Shown here: piece after piece, positions 8,454-15,864 of the stretch
Position numbering within the stretch: position 1 is the first letter of the stretch
Layout of the letters: every line of letters starts with the position of its first letter
Assembly: GCA_023489335.1 (NCBI GenBank)
Contig: JAMDCP010000013.1
Location: forward strand, 1-64,000
Direction of reading: 5' to 3'
Source: Deltaproteobacteria bacterium
GTDB lineage: Bacteria > SZUA-79 > Acidulodesulfobacterales > Acidulodesulfobacteraceae
Length of the DNA: 64,000 nucleotides
The notes under the pieces: generated by a model
Databases searched by the model: none
Seen by the model: the letters and a program-made list of their open reading frames with translations, nothing else
Told to the model about the DNA's origin: nothing
Translations under genes and position numbers: made by a program

Positions 8454-8667
8454 TGGAAAGCTCTTCCGATAAGTTGAGGTCCTGATATTTTATAGGGAAA
8501 GTTTTTTTATGTATAAGTATCTCGACAAAAACCTTTTCGGGGTATCCGGCTATCTCGGCGGCCTTTCCGAGCGATACAAGACCGTCTTCCAAAAGCTTGG
8601 AAGCAAGAAGTATTTTCAATTCGTCTTCTTTTATGTTTAATTCCGGCATAGTTATCGATATGCCCAT
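8446..8667 (-). CDS. UPF0175-family antitoxin
   Basis: A 73-residue protein with the UPF0175 pattern: an N-terminal strand ITMPELNIKEDELKILLASKL, then LVSLGKAAEIAGYPEKVFVEIL, a helix-turn-helix-like segment, and a short C-terminal tail. UPF0175 proteins usually precede a DUF3368 PIN gene, as here, and serve as the DNA-binding antitoxin that represses its own operon. AAAGGTGA precedes ATG 8667. The following toxin gene overlaps by 8 nt. Confidence 0.87.
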   Translation of the reverse strand: MGISITMPELNIKEDELKILLASKLLEDGLVSLGKAAEIAGYPEKVFVEILIHKKTFPIKYQDLNLSEELSNA

Positions 8668-8845
8668 AGTAAATCACCTTTTCTATTAAAATTCTATAGA
8701 TTATATTATTGTATCAACTTTTTAATTAAATTCCAAACGGCTTAAAAACTTTTCTATTTCATTTTCTTCGTAAAAGATTTACTTACATTATTTTAAGTTA
8801 TATTTATTATAGCATTAATAAAATTATCAAGATAGAATTTGTTGA

Positions 8846-9362
8846 AAATTTATAAGGAAACAAGGGGGTTAGCCTTTTTGCGCTTCCGGTTTTTTAATCC
8901 CGAACTTCTTGGCTAAGAGGCTGATGAATTGCTTTGTATTCCCAAGCGTCCGCGCCGCCTTCTGAAATTTATCTCAGATTCTTTTTTATTTTTATTTTTT
9001 TCTAACGACATCAATTCAAGTTTTCTCTCAAGATGGTAATTTTTAATGTCAAGCGGCAAGATAGCAGGTAATGTTTTGTCTTTAAAGAAAGGAAGGAAAT
9101 GTCTGGCGGCAATAATTTTACGCCCTATAGCTTCTTCGGAATTACCGTTATTTCTTAAATAATTTTCCCATGCCGTCTTAAATAAAAGGTTCTTGTTCTT
9201 ATCTGTCGGCAGGCTATTTTCCCTTTTAATAATATCGTTCTTAACGGATATTTCAATCTGTTCGGCAAGCTTGCGGTCGGTAGTTTTGCAGGAACGCCTG
9301 TATCTTTTTCCCTCGAACACGAAATCGTAGTAATAATACTTGCCATCTTTTATAATAGCCAT
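8846..9362 (-). pseudogene. Tyrosine integrase remnant (catalytic domain lost)
   Basis: The open frame from ATG 9362 (GAGGCGG ribosome site) to 8913 gives the integrase N-terminal strand-rich and SAM-like region: IIKDGKYYYYDFVFEGKRY, CKTTDRKLAEQ, then AWENYLRNNG and ARHFLPFFKDKTL. After about residue 125 it drifts out of frame and stops. A different frame just downstream (about 8949 to 8870) reads DKFQKAARTLGNTKQ and FISLLAKKFGIKKPEAQKG, which looks like an integrase C-terminus. The whole catalytic R-HxxR-Y domain is missing, so an internal deletion joined the two ends. The element cannot excise by itself. Confidence 0.78.
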
Positions 9363-9401
9363 ATTTTACCCGCCTCTAAGGGCTTTTTGGCTATTATATC
9401 A

Positions 9402-9422
9402 CCCATGTGAAAATTCCGCCAT
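9402..9422 (+). repeat. Subterminal 21-bp repeat inside the element, copy 2
   Basis: Partner of 7970-7990 (18 of 21 identical, same orientation), placed between the integrase start and tRNA-His. Candidate integrase arm site, inferred from symmetric placement near the two att repeats. Confidence 0.4.
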
Positions 9423-9503
9423 AAAAAAGACAAAAATGGGTAAAAAACGACATTATTTGATTAAATATGATAAAGGCTTGAAACAGGAGAACCTTATAGA
9501 ATA

Positions 9504-9563
9504 TGCGGTTTTTAGTGGGGTGGATGACAGGTTTTGAACCTGCGACCACCGGAGTCACAATCC
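9504..9563 (-). repeat. Proximal att repeat overlapping tRNA-His
   Basis: Covers the 3' half of tRNA-His from the anticodon loop plus 12 bp beyond its CCA end. Identical to 7851-7910 in 59 of 60 positions. Identity stops abruptly at 9564, within the anticodon stem, which places the crossover in or beyond the anticodon arm. Confidence 0.88.
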
Positions 9564-9591
9564 GGGGCTCTACCAGCTGAGCTACATCCAC
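9516..9591 (-). tRNA. tRNA-His (GTG)
   Basis: 76 nt with encoded CCA; a G at 9592 supplies the extra 5' G (-1) opposite C73 that defines tRNA-His. Acceptor GTGGATG pairs with CATCCAC, anticodon loop ATTGTGA gives GTG, and the T arm reads CAGGTTCAAAACCTG. It is intact and serves as the integration target of the small element. Confidence 0.96.
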
Positions 9592-9603
9592 CGTAAAAGA
9601 AAT

Positions 9604-9632
9604 ACTATATATTTTATTTTACCAAAATTCAA
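9604..9632 (-). promoter_or_regulatory. Candidate promoter of tRNA-His
   Basis: Minus-strand TTGAAT (9627-9632) and TATAGT (9604-9609) are spaced exactly 17 nt. The start would fall near 9597, only a few bases before the mature tRNA. The IS200/IS605 left end begins about 30 bp upstream and appears to have spared this promoter. Confidence 0.55.
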
Positions 9633-9676
9633 TTTAAAATTAAACATTTTTTATTTTAACTAACATTGCCGGGAAG

Positions 9677-9697
9677 TCCCCTTCCGCAAGGTGGGGG
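9677..9697 (+). repeat. IS left-end imperfect hairpin
   Basis: CCCCTT pairs with AAG-GTGGGG through one bulged base. Subterminal hairpins like this are the structures that TnpA binds as single-stranded DNA in the IS200/IS605 family. Confidence 0.6.
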
Positions 9698-9701
9698 ATA
9701 T

Positions 9702-9720
9702 GCAAAAGCATGACTTTTGC
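9702..9720 (+). repeat. Perfect 7-bp hairpin near the IS left end
   Basis: GCAAAAG, loop CATGA, CTTTTGC. It lies between the left-end hairpin and tnpA. It could be a second transposase contact or a structure that limits read-in from outside; the sequence does not decide. Confidence 0.5.
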
Positions 9721-9787
9721 GGGCAATACAATAATTTATTTGCTTTTTAGCTTGATATTATATTTCAGTTATGCTATACCTATATAT

Positions 9788-10198
9788 ATGAGATATAATA
9801 CAAATAGAGGAAATCATTCAGTATATTGTCTTCAGTTCCATTATGTAGCGTGTGTAAAATATAGAAATAAAATACTAAACAATAAAGTATCGGAAAGACT
9901 AAAAGAAATAAATAAAAGTGTCGCCGAACATTTCGGCATAGAAATAATAGAACAAGAAACCGATAAAGACCATATACATATATTATTTTCAAGCAAGCCG
10001 CAAATAGAGATTAGCAAGTTTGTAAACAGCTTAAAATCGGTTTCGGCAAGATTATTATTTCGTGAGTTTCCCGAAATAAAAAAACAATTATGGAACGGGC
10101 ATTTATGGGGTCCTTCTTATTTTCTTGCAACGACGGGGCAGGTAACGCTCGATATACTTAAAAAATATGTAGAGTCGCAAAATGATAAAAACGTATAA
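9788..10198 (+). CDS. tnpA: IS200/IS605 transposase TnpA (HUH-Y1)
   Basis: Single-strand DNA transposase. The HUH metal-binding motif is H62-I63-H64 in DKDHIHILFS, the catalytic tyrosine is Y127 in LKKYVESQ, and the N-terminal SVYCLQFHYVACVKYR matches the family. From ATG 9788 the protein is 136 residues, the normal size; an in-frame start further upstream at 9710 would add a hydrophobic stretch foreign to the family. No ribosome site is visible; a TGCTATACC box ends 7 nt before the ATG. It overlaps tnpB by 17 nt. Confidence 0.92.
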   Translation: MRYNTNRGNHSVYCLQFHYVACVKYRNKILNNKVSERLKEINKSVAEHFGIEIIEQETDKDHIHILFSSKPQIEISKFVNSLKSVSARLLFREFPEIKKQLWNGHLWGPSYFLATTGQVTLDILKKYVESQNDKNV

Positions 10199-11405
10199 AT
10201 TCAGACTATATCCGACAAGAAAACAAATAGAAAAACTCGACTGGATGCTTGATATCTGCCGTATTCTGTATAATTCCTGCCTTGCGGATAGGAACCGCCA
10301 TTACAAAGAAACAGGCAAGGGATTATCCCGCATGGACCAGCAAAAGATACTTGTTCAGGATAAGAAAAATATAACTTATCTTACGGGTATCCATTCCCAA
10401 GTATTGCAGGACGTCTTATTCAGAGTAGAAAAGGCTTATAAGGCTTTCTTCCGACGTCTTAAATCCAAAGACGGCAAAGCCGGTTATCCCCGTTTCAAGA
10501 ATTACGGTAGATATGACTCTATAACTTATACTCAGTCCGGTTTTTCTATTATTGACGGTAAACTAAAACTATCCAAACTCGGCACAATAAAACTTAAACA
10601 GCACCGCAATATCAACGGCATTATTAAGACCTGTAATATCAAAAAAGAAATAGATAAGTGGTATGTTTGTTTATCGGTAGAATATAATAAAGTTATACAA
10701 AAACAAACAAACATAAACAAACATATCGGCATAGACGCAGGTATTAAATCCTTTGTTTGTTTCTCTAACGACAATATAATAAACAATCCCAAATACCTTA
10801 TTAAATCGGAAGAAGAACTTATCAAAAAGCAAAGACGGTTATCCAATAAGAAAAAAGGTTCTAATAACCGCAAGAAAGCAAAAGTATCTGTTTCCAAATT
10901 TCATAAAAGAATATCCAATCAAAGAAAAGATTTTCAACATAAACTTTCAAGAAAACTCGTAGACAATTACGATGCTATAGGCGCAGAAGACTTATCGATA
11001 AAAAATATGGTCAAAAACCATAATCTTGCTAAATCAATAAACGACGCAGGATGGGGACAATTTATTTCATATATAGCCTACAAAGCGGAAGAAGCTGGCA
11101 AGTTATTTATGAAAGTAAATCCTAAAGGCACATCTAAAGATTGTCATATATGCGGATACAATTGTCCTGATATGACATTAAGTATTAGGCAATGGACTTG
11201 TCCTGTTTGCCATACTGTTCACAACAGGGATATAAATGCCGCCTGCAATGTAGATAGAAGAATGTTAGAAAAAATACGGCAGGAACTGCCGGAATATACG
11301 CTTGGGGAAACGGGCTCTATGGATGATATCATAAGTAGTAATGCTTATGCACTAAAAAGTATCCCGTCTTTGAACCAAGAATCCTCGTCCGTAAGGGCGA
11401 GGTAG
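10182..11405 (+). CDS. tnpB: TnpB, RNA-guided nuclease of the IS605 element
   Basis: RuvC-type nuclease of 407 residues, ancestor family of Cas12. Catalytic residues are all present: D185 (HIGIDAGIK), E269 (AIGAEDLSI) and D350 (HNRDINAA). The zinc ribbon has C321, C324, C340 and C343. The N-terminal MIKTYKFRLYPT and the target-recognition segment are typical. Family knowledge: TnpB uses a reRNA made from the 3' end of its own gene plus the right end, with the guide coming from flanking DNA. Looks functional. Confidence 0.95.
   Translation: MIKTYKFRLYPTRKQIEKLDWMLDICRILYNSCLADRNRHYKETGKGLSRMDQQKILVQDKKNITYLTGIHSQVLQDVLFRVEKAYKAFFRRLKSKDGKAGYPRFKNYGRYDSITYTQSGFSIIDGKLKLSKLGTIKLKQHRNINGIIKTCNIKKEIDKWYVCLSVEYNKVIQKQTNINKHIGIDAGIKSFVCFSNDNIINNPKYLIKSEEELIKKQRRLSNKKKGSNNRKKAKVSVSKFHKRISNQRKDFQHKLSRKLVDNYDAIGAEDLSIKNMVKNHNLAKSINDAGWGQFISYIAYKAEEAGKLFMKVNPKGTSKDCHICGYNCPDMTLSIRQWTCPVCHTVHNRDINAACNVDRRMLEKIRQELPEYTLGETGSMDDIISSNAYALKSIPSLNQESSSVRAR
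11383..11402 (+). ncRNA. Right-end hairpin, probable scaffold of the TnpB reRNA (omegaRNA)
   Basis: CCTCGTCC and GGGCGAGG form a perfect 8-bp stem (one G-T wobble) capped by GTAA. It overlaps the last codons of tnpB and ends eight bases before the IS end at 11410. In this family the guide of the RNA begins immediately after the right end, which here would be sequence antisense to the 3' end of the DoxX gene (from 11411). The transcript itself is inferred. Confidence 0.6.
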
Positions 11406-11406
11406 T

Positions 11407-11838
11407 TCACAATAACGCATCTATTCCCAATACCTTTCCCGAATTGGTAAATATTATAACCAATTCGCACATTATAAAGGTAAGATTTATCGCTAACTCT
11501 GCAGGACCCATCCAGTACATTGCCAGAAGATAATTAAGATTTAGAAAAATACCGACAAAACCCGCAATCCCGGTTAAAAACCCTGCCGTCAAAAAAATCC
11601 CCGCGAATAACTCTCCCATAACTATTAATATGGCAAACAAAAACGCGTTGGGAATGACAAAATGATTTAAAAATATAACATAAAACTCAAGCGGGTCATG
11701 AACCGCAAAATATGAAAGCTTGTTATGGAGACTTGAAAAGAAAAATGGATTTAATTTAAAGTGGGCGGCGTAAAGGAAATAAATGCCTATATAAATCCGC
11801 AAAAATGCATTCCAGATACCTGAATTTTTCGCCGCCAT
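11407..11838 (-). CDS. DoxX-family membrane protein, stop codon supplied by the IS end
   Basis: A 143-residue protein with four hydrophobic segments; the pattern AFLRIYIGIYFLYAAHFK ... LFAILIVMGELFAGIFLTAGFLTG matches the DoxX/DoxD-like family, some of which are subunits of thiosulfate:quinone oxidoreductase; others have unknown redox roles. The last codons are TTA TTG TGA, and the TGA is the complement of the terminal TCA of the IS200/IS605 right end. The original C-terminus may therefore be a little longer. No strong ribosome site; TATAAT lies about 20 nt before ATG 11838. Confidence 0.8.
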   Translation of the reverse strand: MAAKNSGIWNAFLRIYIGIYFLYAAHFKLNPFFFSSLHNKLSYFAVHDPLEFYVIFLNHFVIPNAFLFAILIVMGELFAGIFLTAGFLTGIAGFVGIFLNLNYLLAMYWMGPAELAINLTFIMCELVIIFTNSGKVLGIDALL

Positions 11839-11994
11839 AAAAACAATTTTAACCTATAATTATATTAATGATATATAATAATGCAATTTTTTAATCTATA
11901 AATTAAATTTAATTAATCTATTTTTAATATTCGATATCGAAAATAATATCATGAAAAATTAATTATGTCTATTGCCCCCGCAAATTATTTTTTA

Positions 11995-12003
11995 TGATAT
12001 AAT
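11995..12003 (+). promoter_or_regulatory. Extended -10 box directly before the LigD-PE start
   Basis: TGATATAAT, a TGn extended -10 with perfect TATAAT, ends 6 nt before the GTG at 12010. Transcription would begin at or next to the start codon, implying a leaderless mRNA. The same layout recurs at 27944-27952 and 51477-51485. Confidence 0.55.
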
Positions 12004-12009
12004 CTTTTA

Positions 12010-12381
12010 GTGGACAAAATATTTGTGGTTCATGAACATCATGCAAGCCGCCTGCATTGGGACTTAAGGCTTGAAGAAAACGGGGTTCTAATTTCTTTTG
12101 CTTTGCCTAAAGAACCTCCGTTAGAACCCGGAAAAAGAAATCTTGCGATAAAAGTGGAAGACCACCCGCTTTCTTATGCAAATTTCGAAGGTATAATTCC
12201 CGAAGGTCATTACGGCGCAGGAACCGTTAAAATTTGGGATAACGGAACTTATAGAACCGTAAAAAAAGATACCTCTAAATATATTGTTAGTCTTAACGGC
12301 CAAAAAATGGAGGGTGAATATACCTTGCTTAAGTTCGCTAAGGCAGGAGAAAATCACTGGCTATTTTTTAAAAATAAATAA
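12010..12381 (+). CDS. Stand-alone LigD-type 3'-phosphoesterase
   Basis: Matches the phosphoesterase domain of the NHEJ protein LigD, which trims 3' ends with damaged or ribonucleotide termini. The metal-binding histidine region FVVHEHHASRLHWDLRLE is at residues 5-22, and DHPLSYANFEGIIPEGHYGAG, with the second histidine cluster, follows near residue 57. At 123 residues it has no ligase or polymerase domain, and no ku gene is nearby. It starts with GTG at 12010, without a ribosome site but right behind an extended -10 box. Confidence 0.88.
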   Translation: MDKIFVVHEHHASRLHWDLRLEENGVLISFALPKEPPLEPGKRNLAIKVEDHPLSYANFEGIIPEGHYGAGTVKIWDNGTYRTVKKDTSKYIVSLNGQKMEGEYTLLKFAKAGENHWLFFKNK

Positions 12382-12517
12382 TAAATAATTCTTAATAACC
12401 AATAATCCCGAACGATATGCATACGCGCATTTTTCATAAGCCATCATAAACTACTCGGTTTGATAAATTTATACAATTTATCGATAAGTATATAATCTAA
12501 TTCTATAAGGAGATGGA

Positions 12518-13684
12518 ATGGAAACCGATTTCTTAATTTCTAAAAAGGAACAATTTAAAAAATTAATTTCATACGGTCAAAGCCCGTGGCTCGATAATAT
12601 ATCGAGGTGCCTGATAGACTCCGGCGAGCTTGAACGATTAGTCGAAAACGGCGTAATTACGGGAATAACATCCAATCCTTCTATTTTTGAAAAATCAATA
12701 AATTCCGGAAAATGCGGATACCCTGAGTTAATTAAAAAACTCTCGTCGGAAAAATTGGATTCCTTTGCCATATATGACACCATTACGCGTGAAGACATCA
12801 AAAAAGCTGCCGAAATTCTTTTGCCGGTTTTTGAAAAAACCGGCGGAAATGATGGGTTTGTGAGTATAGAAGTTCCGCCCAATATCGCAACAAATATTGA
12901 AACATCCATAAATGAAGCGCAAAGAATATTTGCGCTTATAAATAAAAAAAACGTCTTAATTAAAATACCCGCCACAAAAGAGGGGATTGAAATTATCCCG
13001 ATACTGCTGTCTAAAGGCATAAATGTTAATGTTACATTAATGTTTTCGGTAAACCACTATATTCAAGTGGCAAATGCTTACATAAAAGGCCTTAAAAAGG
13101 CTTTAGAAAATGGGATAGATTTAAAAAATATTCATTCCGTCGCAAGCATTTTCATCAGCAGGATTGATACGATGGTCGATAAGCAATTAGACGAATTAAT
13201 TAAAAATACGGCCGACCCCTCTAAAAAAGAAAAAATTACAAATTTGCTGGGAAAAGCCGGCGTGGCAAATTCAAAAATCATTTTTAAAAAATACAGCGAT
13301 ATTTTTGCTCATAGCAATGAAATTGAAAATCAGCGAAGCTCATTTGCCCCGCTTAAAACAAAGGGCGCCAATATCCAGAGGCTTTTATGGGCAAGCACAA
13401 GCACTAAAAACCCATCTTATTACGATTTAAAATATGTCGAGCCTCTAATAGGTAAAAATACCATAAATACCCTGCCCGATGAAACTATCCTGCACATTGC
13501 GGAACATGGCAATCTGCTTCCGGAAACAGCATCTAAAGACCTTGATTATTCGATGAAAGTCAACGAAGAACTATTAGGAATTGGCATAGATTTGAATAAG
13601 GTTGGCGAAAAATTGCAATTGGACGGGGTCAAATCGTTTGAAGATTCCTATGAAAAGCTGCTTAAATCGATTGAAAATATTTAA
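12518..13684 (+). CDS. tal: Transaldolase
   Basis: Transfers a dihydroxyacetone unit between sugar phosphates in the non-oxidative pentose phosphate pathway. The Schiff-base lysine is K149 in NVLIKIPATKEG; GITSNPSIFEKS (48-60) and the late QRLLWASTSTKNP are family signatures. The 388 residues match the longer transaldolase class found with transketolase in many bacteria. AAGGAGATGGA gives a strong ribosome site ahead of ATG 12518. Transketolase follows 66 bp downstream, so the two are probably one operon. Confidence 0.95.
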   Translation: METDFLISKKEQFKKLISYGQSPWLDNISRCLIDSGELERLVENGVITGITSNPSIFEKSINSGKCGYPELIKKLSSEKLDSFAIYDTITREDIKKAAEILLPVFEKTGGNDGFVSIEVPPNIATNIETSINEAQRIFALINKKNVLIKIPATKEGIEIIPILLSKGINVNVTLMFSVNHYIQVANAYIKGLKKALENGIDLKNIHSVASIFISRIDTMVDKQLDELIKNTADPSKKEKITNLLGKAGVANSKIIFKKYSDIFAHSNEIENQRSSFAPLKTKGANIQRLLWASTSTKNPSYYDLKYVEPLIGKNTINTLPDETILHIAEHGNLLPETASKDLDYSMKVNEELLGIGIDLNKVGEKLQLDGVKSFEDSYEKLLKSIENI

Positions 13685-13750
13685 AAAGATGTTTACAATC
13701 TATATTTAAATTAATTAATTTAAGTTTATTTTAAGGAGGCGCCTGCAGTA

Positions 13751-15685
13751 ATGGAAATTAATAAAGGGTTTGAGAGAAAAGAATTGTCCGGGGAAGAAAT
13801 TGAATTTTTAAAGAATTTTACCAAAAAATGCAGGGGGGATATTTTAAGAATGACCACTCTCGCCGCTTCCGGACACCCGGGCGGCTCAATGTCTTCGATA
13901 GACATATATGCCGTTTTATACGGATTTTGCAATGTTGACCCTTCAAACCCGTTTAAACAGGACAGGGATAGAATAGTGATAAGCCACGGACACACAACGC
14001 CGGGCGTTTACTCCGCCCTCGGAAATTACGGATTTTTCGATATGGAGGATGCAATTCTAAATTTTAGAAGCGCGGGCTCTCCTTTCGAAGGACATGTCGA
14101 AAAAACGGTTCCCGGAATCGAATGGAATACGGGCAATCTTGGGCAGGGTCTTTCCGCCGCTTGCGGATTTGCATTAAATTCAAGATTAAACAATTTAAAA
14201 TATAATGTTTACTGCGTTATGGGCGACGGGGAACAAACAAAGGGTCAAATAGGGGAAGCAAGGAGATTTGCGGTAAAATACAAATTAAATAACCTGACGG
14301 TTATAGTAGATAAAAACGGACTGCAAATCGGCGGAAAAACATCCGAAGTAATGCCAGATAATATTAAAGAAAATTTTGAGGCGGATGGATTTCATGTTAT
14401 AGAAATCGACGGGCATAATGTAAGCGAGATATATTTAGCCGTAAAAAAAGCAAATGAAATTGCCTCTCCCGTTGTCATTATCGCAAATACGATAATGGGA
14501 AAAGGCGTATCTTTTATGGAAAATCAGGCTAAATATCATGGCGCGGCATTAAGTCCTGCGGATTGCAAAAAGGCGCTGGCCGAACTTGGAGAGCCGGACG
14601 ATATCGATAAACTCTTTGACAAAAAGAAATTAGGTTTGCCTATTAAGCCATTAAAAGAAAAGAAAAACAATTTTTTGATTTCAAATGCGGGCAATAAAAG
14701 CATAGTTTATACAAGAGAAAAAAATACGGACAACCGTTCGGCATTCGGCAATGCACTATATGACATAGCAAAAAATTATAAAGAACAAAATAATTCCCCG
14801 AATATCCCTTTTGCCGTGTTCGATTGCGACCTCGAGGGCTCGGTTAAAACCAGCGCATTCAGGAATGCCTTTCCAGACAACTTTTTCGAATCGGGCATAG
14901 AGGAACATAATACCGCCGTCATATCAGGCGCATTATCGACCGAAAATATTTTTACATTCTTTGCCGACTTCGGCGTTTTCGGAATAGACGAAGTTTACAA
15001 TCAACAAAGGCTAAACGATATAAACCACACAAACTTAAAGGTAGTATGCACCCATTGTGGAATAGATGTAGGAGAGGACGGCAAAACGCATCAATGCATC
15101 GATTATTTCGGCGTAATCAACTCAACATTTGGGTTTAAGGTTATAATCCCGGCAGACCCAAATCAAACGGACAGGGCTGTAAGGCATATCGCTTCCAATG
15201 CGGGCAACTTTGCATTAATTATGGGGCGGTCTATTATTCCCGTTATTTTAAATGACGAAAATAAGCCGTTTTTCGGAGAGGATTATAACTTCAGATACGG
15301 AAAAATGGATATTATCAGAAACGGAAAAGATTTGACCATAATATCTACGGGCAATATGCTGATGCATGCGTTAAGGGGATATGAAATGCTTAAAAACGAC
15401 GGAATAAACCCTTTGCTTCTTAATGTTTCCTGTCCGAGCGATGTCGATATAGAAGATTTACGGCTTGCCGCAAAAACAGGTTTTATAGTAACGATAGAAG
15501 ACCATAATGTAAAAACAGGCGTCGGCACGGCGCTGGGGTCGCTGCTTGCCGAAAACGGAATAACGGTAAAATTTAGAAAACTGGGAGCAAAGTTTTACAG
15601 TTCGTCGGGCAAACCGGATGACCTTTACAGGCTGGCAGGCTTATCGCCTCAGGACTTATACGATTTTGTTAAAAAAGAAATATAA
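13751..15685 (+). CDS. tkt: Transketolase
   Basis: Thiamine diphosphate enzyme that moves two-carbon ketol units. The order of motifs is complete: GHPGGSMSSIDIYAVLYG near the N-terminus, the GDGEQTKGQIGEA diphosphate/metal site, the pyrimidine-domain glutamate in ESGIEEHNTAV, and a C-terminal domain with SPQDLY. 644 residues is full length in one chain. A TTAAGGAGG ribosome site precedes the ATG. It faces zwf, with a palindromic repeat between them. Confidence 0.95.
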   Translation: MEINKGFERKELSGEEIEFLKNFTKKCRGDILRMTTLAASGHPGGSMSSIDIYAVLYGFCNVDPSNPFKQDRDRIVISHGHTTPGVYSALGNYGFFDMEDAILNFRSAGSPFEGHVEKTVPGIEWNTGNLGQGLSAACGFALNSRLNNLKYNVYCVMGDGEQTKGQIGEARRFAVKYKLNNLTVIVDKNGLQIGGKTSEVMPDNIKENFEADGFHVIEIDGHNVSEIYLAVKKANEIASPVVIIANTIMGKGVSFMENQAKYHGAALSPADCKKALAELGEPDDIDKLFDKKKLGLPIKPLKEKKNNFLISNAGNKSIVYTREKNTDNRSAFGNALYDIAKNYKEQNNSPNIPFAVFDCDLEGSVKTSAFRNAFPDNFFESGIEEHNTAVISGALSTENIFTFFADFGVFGIDEVYNQQRLNDINHTNLKVVCTHCGIDVGEDGKTHQCIDYFGVINSTFGFKVIIPADPNQTDRAVRHIASNAGNFALIMGRSIIPVILNDENKPFFGEDYNFRYGKMDIIRNGKDLTIISTGNMLMHALRGYEMLKNDGINPLLLNVSCPSDVDIEDLRLAAKTGFIVTIEDHNVKTGVGTALGSLLAENGITVKFRKLGAKFYSSSGKPDDLYRLAGLSPQDLYDFVKKEI

Positions 15686-15690
15686 AATAT

Positions 15691-15837
15691 CGGAATTATG
15701 CACTTAACAAACCAATCCTTAGTATTTGGCGTAATAACTACGAGATTGCTTCGTCGCTACCGCTCCTCGCAATGACTGCCTATTCCGTCATTGCGAGCGT
15801 AGCGAAGCAATCTCGGTTTGTCAAGTGCATAATTCCG
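15691..15837. repeat. Nested palindromic repeat between convergent tkt and zwf
   Basis: Outer arms CGGAATTATGCACTTAACAA at 15691-15710 and its complement near 15818-15837 enclose inner arms built on GAGATTGCTTCG and CGAAGCAATCTC with the REP-like core TCATTGCGAGCG. The whole 147 bp can fold as a long interrupted hairpin. A shorter relative lies at 58315-58364, also between converging genes, and a fragment at 33812-33840. It may double as a bidirectional terminator. Confidence 0.85.
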
Positions 15838-15864
15838 AATAATTTTTATCGGCAATTTTGGGAA

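Larger units (their letters stand above)
7851..9563. mobile_element. Small integrated element in tRNA-His, flanked by 60-bp direct repeats
   Basis: The sequence at 9504-9563, which covers the 3' half of tRNA-His from the anticodon loop outward, recurs at 7851-7910 with one mismatch in 60. Between the copies lie a tyrosine-integrase remnant next to the intact tRNA and a UPF0175/DUF3368 toxin-antitoxin pair. This is the classic result of tRNA-directed integration: the tRNA is kept whole at one end and its displaced 3' end marks the other. The repeat period is 1653 bp. The element is probably a shrunken relic, since its integrase lacks the catalytic domain. Confidence 0.85.
9661..11410 (+). mobile_element. 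IS200/IS605-family insertion sequence, apparently complete
   Basis: Contains an HUH transposase gene (tnpA) and an overlapping tnpB, with palindromic ends instead of inverted repeats. Left end: an imperfect hairpin at 9677-9697 (CCCCTT...AAGGTGGGG) and a perfect one at 9702-9720 (GCAAAAG...CTTTTGC). Right end: a perfect 8-bp stem with GTAA loop at 11383-11402, followed by TAGTTCAC, a typical terminal motif in this family. Both genes keep their catalytic residues. The left boundary is uncertain by several bases. Confidence 0.88.

Noticed and set aside
9394-9591. 65-residue minus-strand ORF (MDVAQLVEPRIV...) over tRNA-His
   Set aside because: It reads through the tRNA gene itself, a common false ORF.
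9702-9720. Perfect hairpin as an intrinsic terminator
   Set aside because: No T-run follows on either strand and its place inside the IS left end explains it better.
9710-9787. Upstream in-frame extension of tnpA
   Set aside because: It would add a hydrophobic stretch not found in TnpA and starts inside a hairpin; ATG 9788 gives the normal length.
12577-13020. Long antisense ORF across transaldolase
   Set aside because: A shadow of the real gene; its translation has no family features.
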